From NCBI GenBank assembly GCA_934047225.1, contig OW203988.1:10636229-10700228 (forward strand): a stretch of 64,000 bases of DNA. The letters are read 5' to 3'. Shown here piece after piece: positions 24,440 to 34,586 of this stretch. The position numbers and the translations under genes were made by a program. The notes beneath the pieces are model-generated. The model was not told the origin of the DNA. It saw only the letters and a program-made list of their open reading frames with translations, and searched no databases. Origin of the DNA: Ypsolopha sequella. Its lineage: Eukaryota > Arthropoda > Insecta > Lepidoptera > Ypsolophidae. The stretch's first letter is position 1; the number at the start of each line of letters is the position of its first letter.

Positions 24440-25060
24440 TTCGAGCCACGATCTTGTCCGATATGTAAGTTGACTGTGACCGCTTGTATAGCCAAATTCA
24501 TACTGGAGACTCGGAAAGTGGTCGTGACCAAGGTTTAATTTGCAAAATATGTAAAATATTATTTGTCTTCCTATACTTGTTTAAGAACAATTCCGAGTCT
24601 ATTCCCATGATTTTTTAAATATTTTTTTCAGAGAATTTACGTCATTTTAGGACATAGTTTTCATTATTTTGGTATATAAATTAACTTTTATTTTTTTATG
24701 ATTTTTTAAGAATTGTCCGAACTGATTGAGAATTTTAGACATTACACTGATTGTGATGTGTGATTGCTTGTAAAAAAGTGGTCTGTCTCTGTCTGTCTAC
24801 CAATCTGTCATCCAGCTGTCAAATCAGTAGGAAGCAAGTTATTATAAATTTATCTTGATAACAATCCTTTGTTTCTAAACATTTCTAAACAGCCATTTCT
24901 CAAGTAACGTCACACGAAGGCAAATGGAAGTTGCAGCATTTTCGTAAAAATATTCATCATCATGAGGTTTTTTAGACCACAAGTTCTAAAAAACGGCTTA
25001 TCAAACCTAAATCTCGAAATGGTTTTCGAATTAACACACCTTAACATAATTGAATATATG
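24440..25060. repeat. Two dispersed repeats
   Basis: 24470-24535 is half of the TATAGCCAAATTCATACTGG foldback that is complete at 42701-42906. 24700-25060 holds TTGTGATGTGTGATTGCTTG, GTCTGTCTCTGTCTGTCTAC, CTCGAAATGGTTTTCGAATT; the same element is inverted at 49135-49430 and 57412-57745. Confidence 0.7.
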
Positions 25061-25379
25061 CCAATTAGTGTGGAAAGCCTAAATTGTAATGTATGAATTT
25101 GGCTATATTACATTACAGTCTTATGTATGTTATTATATTTCATATATTGGCTATATCACATACCTTATATATCGTTTAACTATTGTTTTCACGATAATAT
25201 TTGAGCTCAACAGATTAATAATCAATTTCGCTTATGTCTGTTGTCGAGGCACTTCCATTTTCTTTACTAACGAAATTGGGTACCAGTAAAAAAGTTTACA
25301 TGTCCAGTAAATGCACCTATATGCATATTTTGATTAGTTAGACTATAAATTGGGGTTATTATAAATAGTATTCGGAGAA

Positions 25380-25980
25380 CCTCCGTTTTTATGCAAAATT
25401 GTTTGATAGGGCTCACCACTCATCACGTTGGGACGTAATAATCATTGGTGAAACGCGAGTGTGAACTGTGACTTGCATTTGACAGTTCACACTCGGGAAC
25501 ACCTCTGACACCCCTCTGGGATTCATGTCGTGATGATATATTTTATGTATTTAATATTTATTTTTGCATTTATTTCAGTGTTAGCTCTGTTGTTTCGCTG
25601 CGAATATTCCAATAACGCGCTTTTTAGGACATGCAGGTTTCCTTACGATGTTTTCCGTCACCGTTCAGGAAGTGATAAGTAAGAACAAATACTATGCAAA
25701 ACTATGATAGAAATAAATTCCTATGTTTGAACACTTGGCGATTTATCCATCACAAGGAGATATAAATTAACATTATATCCCGGTTCAGAGCTCCTCACAT
25801 CCAGATTTACTATTCTTTCTGTTTTTCTATACTGCAATGATATAATGTTAATTTAAATACTATGTACATAAATTCCGAAAATCTCATTGGTGCTTGCCCG
25901 ACCGGGGATCGAACCTGGATCTCGAGATTGAGAGGCCAGCATTCTATCATTGAGACATGAGGCCAAAGACTTCTGAAGGA
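25380..25980 (-). repeat. Composite SINE-like repeat, minus strand
   Basis: On the minus strand the order is a tRNA-like head (CCTCTCAATCTCGAGATCCA, GGTTCGATCCCCGGTC), then a body with ACGGTGACGGAAAACATCGT and the GTGAACTGTGACTTGCATTT-like block. This joins the tRNA-headed piece and the 5845 repeat family in one unit, so those may be parts of one retroelement. Confidence 0.6.
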
Positions 25981-26285
25981 GCCTATACGTATCAGTTTTA
26001 ACTTGATATCTCAAACGGGCCTGAGCAAAAAGGTCTTGACAGACAGACAGCCGGACAACAAGGTGATCTTATACGGGTTCCATAAACGTGTTCTTGCAAG
26101 AAACAATTGCAACCCAAAAAAATAGGTACAAACAGCGGAGGGTAGAGTGTCGCGAAATATTTTTCCATACTAAGGGGAACACGCCATGGAAAAGGTTGAA
26201 AACCACTAAACTATACAATGAAACGTAATAGTTTTGATAATCCTTAACCCATGTTCACACATCCTCCATTTTCGATCATAATTGA

Positions 26286-26302
26286 TACACACACACACAC
26301 AC
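26286..26302 (+). repeat. (AC)n microsatellite
   Basis: A run of about eight AC dinucleotides just upstream of the gene C promoter. Confidence 0.8.
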
Positions 26303-26362
26303 TTAGACCGTAATGATCCGTAAACGAAAATGGATAATGGAAGGAAACTTATCATTATTTCT

Positions 26363-26400
26363 TATATAAATAACTTGATTTTAAGAATTGAAATATCATT
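26363..26400 (+). promoter_or_regulatory. TATA box and possible initiator of gene C
   Basis: TATATAAA at 26363-26370, with TCATT at 26396-26400 as a possible initiator. This gives a 5' UTR of about 30 nt before the ATG at 26429. Confidence 0.55.
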
Positions 26401-26428
26401 GCGTATTTAGAAATCAAACACTAAAACA

Positions 26429-29398
26429 ATGATTTGGAAGGTAATTCAAACTCTAAAACAGTTTTTAAATAAATATTATTTAAATTAGTACAAAAAAAAT
26501 TAAACTTCGAATTTGTTCAAACAGCGAAGTAAAATAGAAAATCCGTCGATTGTCCATAAAAATTAAAATGTTTACGCGTACGTGTTTCGTAAAAATGTAA
26601 ATTTTTTGCTTGAAACGACAATTTATTTGTTCAAATAATGTTTCCAGATTAATTTCGCGGCTTAATCGTGGACCTCTTACGTGAGTTTATATCACGGATA
26701 AAATGACATCGAGGTTTTGAGTGGATTTCAAATAAGTGTATCAGTGAAGTGCTAAAATCAACTGCCATCGGTCACATCTTTAATCGATTATACCACATAT
26801 TCTACAAATAATACGGTTTTTTAACACTTGCACGTTTTTAACACTGGTACTCGCACTTGGGAGTACATGCTACCAAAGATATTAAACGAACTACCAAGTG
26901 AAATTACAAGTCAACTGAATCGTAATCCTCACAAAATAAAAACTATTTTAAAGTGTCAATATCTCGATAAAAAAAATTTATAAAATTAAATAAGTAATAT
27001 TTTAGTTGTGAGCGCTTGCAGCGACACATAAACCTCTTTATGGTTTCCGTTAGCTGTATAAGTTTTATAATATTGTATATTTTTCTTGTATTTCTCAATA
27101 AACGCATAAAAAAATGAAAAAAAAAATAAAAACAAAGTTTGATACTACAATTTTCATTTCTTTAAAAATACCATACCTAAATGGACAGGCATCTTTATTA
27201 CACTACATGATCTACCGATCACACTTTACAACTTTCCCAAGGAAGCATACCCAGGCGAATGAAAGAAAAAACTTGAAAGGAAAACTGTATTGTTCAGCAA
27301 TTAAGAGGCCTGCGGGGCAATCCTACTTGATACAAACGAAATACCAAAACCATTTGTACATCATAGTTATTTTTAAGGTAGTGTGAATTTATTCCGATTG
27401 TATTACATAATATCTAGGTTCCCAAATATGTATTTTGAAAGGACACTAATTTAAAGACGACATAATAAGCAATTTAAAATTTCTATATTAAGCGTAATTT
27501 TCTTATATTCCATGTTTAAATCAGTGCTGTTATTTAATATGTATTTGGGAACTTAGATATTATGTAATGCAATTGGAATAAATACACACTACCTAAAGAA
27601 TATCTATGATTTACAAATGGTTTTGGTATTTCGTTTGTATGAACTAGGATTGCTCCGCCGGTCTATTAAGTAGTTCAGCAATTTCAGTAGAGTATGTGGT
27701 TTCATTTAAATTGCCGATTTGCACCCGGTACACATGCAGGTTATTTGGCTTTAAAGCAGAGGAGTATTTTAAACTTCACAGTTACTTGTATAACCATTTG
27801 AGTGTAGGCTCCCATCTTCTGTCCTCAGTCAGTGACCTTGGCGTGCGTGGTGCTGGGCGCCCTGGCCCATGAGCCCGCGATCTCGGAAGTGCACATGAGG
27901 AGGCACGACGAGCCCTTGCACCGAGGGCACCACGGCGAGCTGGGACACATCGGCCACGAGCCGCGACATCATGAGGAATATGTGAGTACTAGCTTCTAAC
28001 AGAAAGGGTGGCACACGGAGCAATTAAGGAGAGGAGTTGGAGTATTAATGGAGCCATGTTACGATCAGTGGTATCATAACATCACAATAGAGGGCGGTTG
28101 CGATTGGTGGCATGAGCTCTGTGTGCTCTGTGATTGGCAGAACGGCGAAGCCAACCTTTCCCGTACCTCTGCCCTCTACCCCGCGCAGTGTCACACAATT
28201 TTCTCTAGAAAAATGAACTATTAGCAACTCCTCTTCTTCATTGCTCCACTCTTAATCTTGAGACCCAGGTTCCAATTCTGCCAGTCGAATATTGAGTTCT
28301 TCGGAATTTATGGTACTGACGGTGAAAGACAATACTGTGAAGTAAAAAAAGCAAGTATTTGTTGAAGTACGACGATGACGTTGGGACGTTAAAACCATCA
28401 GTGAAAAGAGGGTCTCATGACGATTAACTGTGCTAGTCAGAGAGCATGATAGTCGACTTAAACTACATGACTCAATAAGTTGACATTTATATATATTGTT
28501 TTTGTCTCAGGCCTGGTCGTATCCCTCTTATGAATACGCATACAAAGTCCACGACCCCCACACTGGAGACAACCACGGCCACGCTGAAATCAGGAAAGGA
28601 GACGAGGTGAAGGGAGAATACTTCCTGGTTGAGCCTGATGGCAACAAACGTGTCGTTACTTACCACGCTGATAAGACCGGGTGAGCTGATCTAACTTTGT
28701 TTCTTCTAGACTATCTATTCCACACAGCGAAGATAAACACTTGTCATGAGAGGTATTATCTCTTAACCAAGCCCATGGCAAGAACCGACAGCAACGGCAA
28801 CTATCAGCTGGGTTCAGCTCACGATTTTGTATTCAGAGGTAACGATATTCACCCCTCACACGTGATGCTCTCTACGATAAACACTTCAAAAGATCACTTC
28901 GTGATTTTCTTTCTTCTTGTTTTCTGTGTACTTTGTTCATATTTTCTTAATTTTAATTGCGTGCTCTTTCTTTACAGTTTCCACGCGCAAGTCCACAATT
29001 CAGGTCCGCATCACCATGTCTATCACAAGTCACACGAGCCTCATCACGTCCTTGAGCACAGACCAATTCACCACGAACAACACCACATACCCCATATCCC
29101 TCTGTTGAAACATGAGCCAATCAGAGTATTGGAGCCGTACAGAGTCCACCACGAACAAATCAGAAACCACCATGAGCATGAACTCCACCGTCCAGCCCAC
29201 TACGAGGAGCGCCTCATCCACCATCCTCATCATCAGCGTGTTCATCATCATGAAGAGCATATTCCTAGAGTCCATCACCAGTCTTGGGGTTGGTCTCCTA
29301 TCCATCATGAAGGCCATCGCCGTCTATACAGGGACGACAAGCAGCAGCGAGAGCAAACTGAACAAACTGAACAAATTGAGCAGAAAAACGAGGTGTAA
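26429..29398 (+). CDS. Gene C: His-rich RR-2 cuticular protein (CPR) with long His-rich tail
   Basis: Secreted cuticle protein of about 251 residues. Coding exons are 26429-26440, 27829-27981, 28511-28680 and 28978-29398. Exon 1 encodes MIWK before GTAATT. Exon 2 completes the signal peptide (SVTLACVVLGALA) and gives a short His/Glu spacer. Exon 3 carries the RR-2 domain: [43 protein letters not shown]. It fits the family but is less canonical: the RDGD of gene A is RKGD, and the end reads GFHAQV. Exon 4 is unusually long for the cluster: about 139 residues rich in His, Glu and Arg (VHHEQIRNHHEHELHRP-like), closing with Gln/Glu repeats (EQTEQTEQIEQ). It shares AWSxPxYxxAY before the domain with gene E, so the two are likely close paralogues. 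There is no tandem exon array here. Confidence 0.92.
27305..27665. mobile_element. TTAA-flanked foldback MITE, copy 2, in intron 1 of gene C
   Basis: TTAA at 27301-27304 and 27666-27669. Ends are GAGGCCTGCGGGGCAATCCT and the inverse, AGGATTGCTCCGCCGGTC. The interior matches the copy at 13240-13597 (AAATACCAAAACCATTTGTA; GGTTCCCAAATATGTATTT). The right end is about 160 nt before exon 2 of gene C. Confidence 0.85.
28240..28500 (+). repeat. SINE-like fragment before the RR-2 exon of gene C
   Basis: CTTAATCTTGAGACCCAGGT and TTCTTCGGAATTTATGG match the tRNA-like head family of 15657. GACGTTGGGACGTTAAAACC and TCATGACGATTA match the 5845 family tail. The piece ends close to the exon 3 acceptor. Confidence 0.5.
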
Positions 29399-30984
29399 TT
29401 CGAAGATCTCCAACCAATTCAAAAGACTGAACCGCGAAAAATGTATACCTAACTGCTTGGGCAAATGTTTTGATAATCTTAACCTCTCTAGCCATGCTAG
29501 AAAATCGTGTAAGAACACTTTTATTGTTATAAATCTAAGCAAATATAGCAAGGGCATGAGCGCTCAATTTTTTCATTTTATTTATTATATTGCAACTCAC
29601 ACGCATTAGGTAAAAGATTTAGTGATTTCGATACCCCATCTATAGATGTTTAACGTTTTCGTAGACAAAGGGTGCCAAACGGGACTAAATTACTAAGGCT
29701 CTGCTGCCTGTCTGTCTGTTCGCCTGTTACAGGGGTCAACAGCTTCAGCCGTAATAGGTTGCCAATTGAAATTTTCACTTATAGCTTATCAACTTCGTGC
29801 TTACCGCGCCCACGCGGTACAGGGGTTAGGGGACAGTAATAGGGTCCAATTTGACACCCTTCGGGTAGGGAACCCTGAATACGGTACTACTTAATAAAAT
29901 AAGTTTCAAATTAGGTCAGATTGTAACACATACTTTAATAAAAAGTAAAACAAAAAGTAATAAATATTTGTAGTCAGGGTACCGAATTGTTTGTCAGGCG
30001 CTTGAGGTTGCTATGGCATCTATATTGTTATTATTTTCCATTATATTTTAGGGTTCAGTTCTCCTATTATTTGGTAGTACGAAACCCTTAGTTCGCGAGT
30101 CTGATTCTCACTTGGCCAGTTTTTTTTTATATTTACATTTGGCTTACTATATACCGCGCCTGATAGAAAGCGCCGCGCCGATGAAACCTAGAATGAAATT
30201 TCGAAAAAACCGGTCAAGTACGAGTAGGACTCGCACCGTCAGGGTTCCGTATCATTTAAATAAGTTAATTTACTTAAACAATTTCAACAGAAATTACAAA
30301 CTTATCACTACCTACAAAATGCATGAAACAAAACTGCAAAATTAAGTTTTTTGAGTATTCAGGGAAGTTACCCTAAACCTACATAATAAATTGGCGTTTT
30401 CAGTATTTGTTGTTTAAAAACAGCATATATTATGGTACATAATGTACAGAAATAACAAATTCCTAACTTCTTTGGTTTTTGAGACAAAAATGTTCTAAAA
30501 ATGACAACTGGCTATCAGCCTCCCACTTTTTTTATTCTTGAAGATAAAAATAAATAAAAAATATAATGACACACCCCACAAGCTAGGGCAAAAAAAAATT
30601 TTTTTTCGGCTCCATTTTCAGATATGAGGCCCCCCTCTGAAAAATAACTTAATAACATTCTTAATGCAATATTCAGTTTTGGGTCAACATTTAACACAAC
30701 ATATCAAAATTTCAGGTCTCTATCTTATTCCGTCTAAGAGATACCTGTGATATATTTAGTGACATTAATAGGGCTCCGTTTTGCCCTTTGGGTACGGAAC
30801 TCTAAGAAAGTACCTAAAATGTACCTAAAATGAAAGTACCACTCTGTCGGTACTGCTTCTCATGATGCCATACCGGAACACGGTGAGTTGCTTGGCAGCA
30901 TCATTCGTTATGAGAGCAGTGTCAAGCCACGGTCCCGTACCACAAAATATAGGTAGACTACCAGAAGACCGACTCCATACAACG
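29399..30984. repeat. Intergenic C-D, dispersed repeats
   Basis: After about 240 nt of 3' flank, 29640-30130 is one copy of the GGGTACGGAACCCT family (start CAAAGGGTGCCAAACGGGAC, end GTACGAAACCCTTAGTTCGC). 30208-30805 is another in the opposite sense (AAACCGGTCAAGTACGAGTA to TTTGGGTACGGAACTCTAAG). No gene is seen. Confidence 0.6.
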
Positions 30985-31113
30985 AGCGAAAACAGACGCA
31001 CACATGCATAGACGCATACGTATGATGATCTCGGAAGAATTTCGTATAGGTATTCAACTGATTTCGACCGAGATCGTCCTACGTACGCGTCTGTGTGCGT
31101 GCGCCTGTTTTCG
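30985..31113. repeat. Imperfect foldback, 129 bp
   Basis: GCGAAAACAGACGCACACAT on the left mirrors GTGTGCGTGCGCCTGTTTTCGC on the right, and GACGCATACGTA mirrors TACGTACGCGTC. The centre holds GATCTCGG and its complement. Confidence 0.75.
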
Positions 31114-32372
31114 CTAGTTATGCGGAGAGAACCTTCTGTAAGTGGTTGTTTTGTTACTATGAAATGAAAACGTAACGGCCAAATGTTGCACTTTTTACGG
31201 CCAAGCCCTCATTCGCCAAGCGTCTAGCTAGAGTATAAGGTACGATAACATATTACGTAAAACTTATAGGAAAACCAAGGCGATGAAAAAAAAATTAAAC
31301 ACAAAAAAAAAAATTTTTAGATTTCTATCTTGCAAGGGTTAAAAAATATACTTTATTTTGTAAAATAACAATATGGGTACCAAATTGTAGGTCTTTTTTA
31401 ACGGTTCAAATAAGAGTGTAAAAGACGGACGGACAACGGAGTCTCACCATAATGGTTCCTCCTGTACTCTTTAGGTACGAAACCCTAAGAATGCAATGAA
31501 TATGTGAATAAAAATACATACTCTTAGCTGAGAAGATTAATTAAATCATTAACCAAACAGAAATCGTAAAAGTTTTCTACATAAAAATATCGTAACGATA
31601 TGAATCCCCGAGGGGGTGTCAGAGGTGAAATGCAAATCGCAGTCCACACTTGGTACACCCGCTTTTCACCGACGATTATTACGTCCCACTTGACTGGTGG
31701 TGATTCCTATAGCCGTTCTTCAGACACAAATGGACATACGTGAGTCCATCAACGCCCAATTGCCGCCAAGGCTTATATAGTACTTTTTACAATCCATAAA
31801 GTTAATATGCTAGCTACTTGTAGTAGTAAAGGTTTCTACTAGAGACTCTGGTAGAATAACACTTACCTTGACATCCAGATATTCACTATCTTAATCCTTC
31901 ATTCAATATTTTCATCAGACTCTAATTTCTTCGTTTAAAACACAGAACTTAAAATAAGTAGGTAGTAGGTGGTTTTTATTTTCGTTGCTTAGCCTCATTT
32001 ATATTCAGCCAGTAACATTAAAAAACCTCTTTGGTCATTGAAATTACTAGTGACTAAAAGTAACAAAATCTCATTCCATATTCAAATAACACGACAGTTT
32101 TCATACTAACATTGCCAGCCGCTGATCAAATTTGATTTATCTCGAACAATGTTCTTTAAATTTTGGTCGTATTACGCCGATGTTTGAGAAAAAAGTTTAA
32201 TAGATTGAAAATTACTCCTTGAAAATAAGCTACCTCGGTAAAAATATACGCTTTACTAGACATGAAAGTTTCATCATAAGGTTTTTCGTAACCGCGAAGC
32301 AAGTGGTAAATACTATTGTATTCCTTAATACTGACTTGTCCATGACAAGAATCAAATCTGAATTGTAGAACA
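31114..32372 (-). repeat. Intergenic C-D; includes a minus copy of the 5845 repeat
   Basis: 31590-31760 is the reverse complement of the 5845 repeat family: CCCCGAGGGGGTGTCAGAGG, GAAATGCAAATCGCAGTCCA and GACGATTATTACGTCCCA. The rest is AT-rich without a supported gene. Confidence 0.5.
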
Positions 32373-32410
32373 GTATATAAGTCGCACTTCAACTCTCACT
32401 GCTGTGCCTC
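32373..32410 (+). promoter_or_regulatory. Promoter-like TATATAAG with no assigned gene
   Basis: CAGTATATAAGTCGC is followed, at promoter-like spacing, by CTCTCACTGC and TCACAGTG. The first ATG downstream opens only a seven-codon frame (stop at GAATAA). It could be a 5' UTR exon of gene D or a chance match. Confidence 0.25.
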
Positions 32411-32534
32411 ACAGTGCCTACACAGATGTATACATTTTACTGCGAATAACTACTTACACGAATATAAGGTTTTGCTTCTTTATTTTTCACAGGTTTTCTG
32501 ATTATATAATTAAATGAGACTTGAGGATAATTTA

Positions 32535-33072
32535 TGATTTATATAAAAATGGCTCACCTCAATTCGTGTTATGATCGGGAAAGCCCACCAGTTTCAGCAG
32601 ATTTAGACTGCCTTTATCTGGTCTTTCGTGAAAAGTTATTTGTGCCACATAAAATTAGTGAATTCATATAAATAAGCCCACGTCCGAATTTCAATAGAGA
32701 CAGTGGTTGGGCTTTGCCCGCGGTGTGGAAACCTGTGCTAAAAACAGTTACCGGATCACTCACAGACTTTAGTGAAAGTGACGTAGATACTGTAAGTTCC
32801 GCATGTTTATCGTTGTTTGGTAACACTCCAGTAATTAATAACGCAAGCCCGGAAGTAACTAATTGTGTGGACGCCCTACCGGTCCGACCACCAATACCAT
32901 CTGCATCGATGTCATCATCCCGAGCCCTGCGAGCCGCAGCCCGCAGTGTGAGGCGTAACGTCGTCGCGTAAACATCTTCACTCGACCAGATGAAGGCAGT
33001 CTAAATCTGCTGAAACTGGTCGGCTTTCCCGATCATAACACGTATTGAGGTGAGCCGTTTTTATATAAATCA
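32535..33072. mobile_element. TIR element (about 88-bp arms) carrying an 85-codon open frame
   Basis: The left end reads ATTTATATAAAAATGGCTCA, then CGTGTTATGATCGGGAAAGC and CAGCAGATTTAGACTGCC. The right end is its reverse complement with few changes. Between the arms (32700-32970) the sequence is GC-richer and one frame stays open for about 85 codons (WKPVLKTVTGSLTDF... ARSVRRNVVA). I do not recognise the peptide. It could be a fragment of the element's own protein or captured host exon sequence. Confidence 0.75.
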
Positions 33073-34586
33073 GGTTTTCTGATTTTGTAATGCGCTCTCA
33101 TAACTATAATGGGTATTTACATATGACATTGCCGAAATTTTCATACAGATTCATAAGTCCATAGTTCTTGTAATTCAATAGCTATTTCCAAAATGTCTTT
33201 ATTGTTTGAAAGTTGGTTTCAAGGTTTAACATCTCCATATTAAATTTTGTTTTTATTATCAGTTTGATATCCAAAATTAAATATTCAAAAACAGTTTGTT
33301 CTAAATGCTATCAATTTCCATGATAAGATTCGTATTACTTTTTTTAAGCTGACACTTTTCAAAAATTAAACTAATTTTGCTGTTAGCTTGATGTTGTCTC
33401 ATTCAAACACAAAATAAATAATATAATTTGGATTTGTTATACCTAAAAAAAAATGCAAAAATGTTAGTACTGAAAATTGAGGTTCCTTCAAATTCTCTAT
33501 AGAAAACGGCAATTGCATATGTAAATACGTAATATATGGAACCAATGCAATGAATTTCACTCAAAAACAAATTAAAAACCTCTTAAATGGATATTGGATA
33601 ATCTATTTATTAGCGGATGATCGTTCATAAAAAGACAGTCTTTGGATAATTCCTCAGAACAATAACATAATAATTATCATATTATTGCAAGTCTCAAAAT
33701 AAACCATAAGAAAATTATTATATTTTAAAATTAACCATAACAAACACAAGAATCAGAAGCGAGAACGAGAAAAGACGGCAAGTAAGAAGAGTAACGTCCA
33801 CGCCCTCTTTACTCGTCCTCGCTTGCGATTGGTTCTCTATTGGTGTTATAATAAATTTGTATAATGTATTATTATAATATCGTTCGAACAGTGTACGTAT
33901 AGATACTTGAAAACCGCTTTTGATGTTCTAATTACCTTAGTATGGGAGCAGATAAAATCATTTCAAATAGCATTTAGGCATAGATAATACAGCCCAGAAA
34001 GACGTCTCTTGTTCAATATCTTGTGTACAAAAAATCCTGTCGACAAGCCGAGGCATGAAGAACGGGATACTGCAATCCTATTGGCTCTTCCAAGGCTATC
34101 CTACGTATAGCGACACAAACTTATCTTTCCCGAAGACGAAGAATCTAACTCAATGAATATGGAAGCCATTTTGGTTTGACCTACCGAAACAGATCATTTT
34201 TGAGTGGCGAATTATATCTGCTCGTTCAGTCAGATGTGATATGTCGCCTATTATCAGGAGTCTATTTGGGCTGTATTCGTTTATGCATTTAGGATATTGT
34301 TTTAATGCAAACCCTTGAAGTTCGTAAGCATTGTGATCTAAGTGTTACCATAAACAACTACAATGTAGTGTTAATTACGTACTTTACCAGTTTACCAAAA
34401 AAAACGTTTTTTGAAACTTAATATTTATCAGAATCATACAAATAAGGCATCAATCAAATCACACGCAAATCCGGTGAACCTCCGATTTTAGTAACGTGTT
34501 TAATTACCTAATTCGTGAAACTAATGTTTAATAATTCTTACATGATAACAAAATTGTATTGTGTTCCAATCACTGGAGTCATCAAG
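33073..34586. other. Upstream region of gene D, no gene recognised
   Basis: AT-rich. 33770-33850 (GATTGGTTCTCTATTGGTGT) repeats 17640-17700. No TATA box with good spacing is evident before the proposed gene D start. Confidence 0.4.

Noticed and set aside
28697..28977. N-terminal extension of the His-rich frame of gene C
   Set aside because: It lies in an intron; the TTTACAG acceptor and phase-2 junction place the exon start at 28978.
29112..29609. Ser/Thr-rich open frame overlapping gene C
   Set aside because: Alternate frame of the gene C last exon, extended by chance into the 3' flank.
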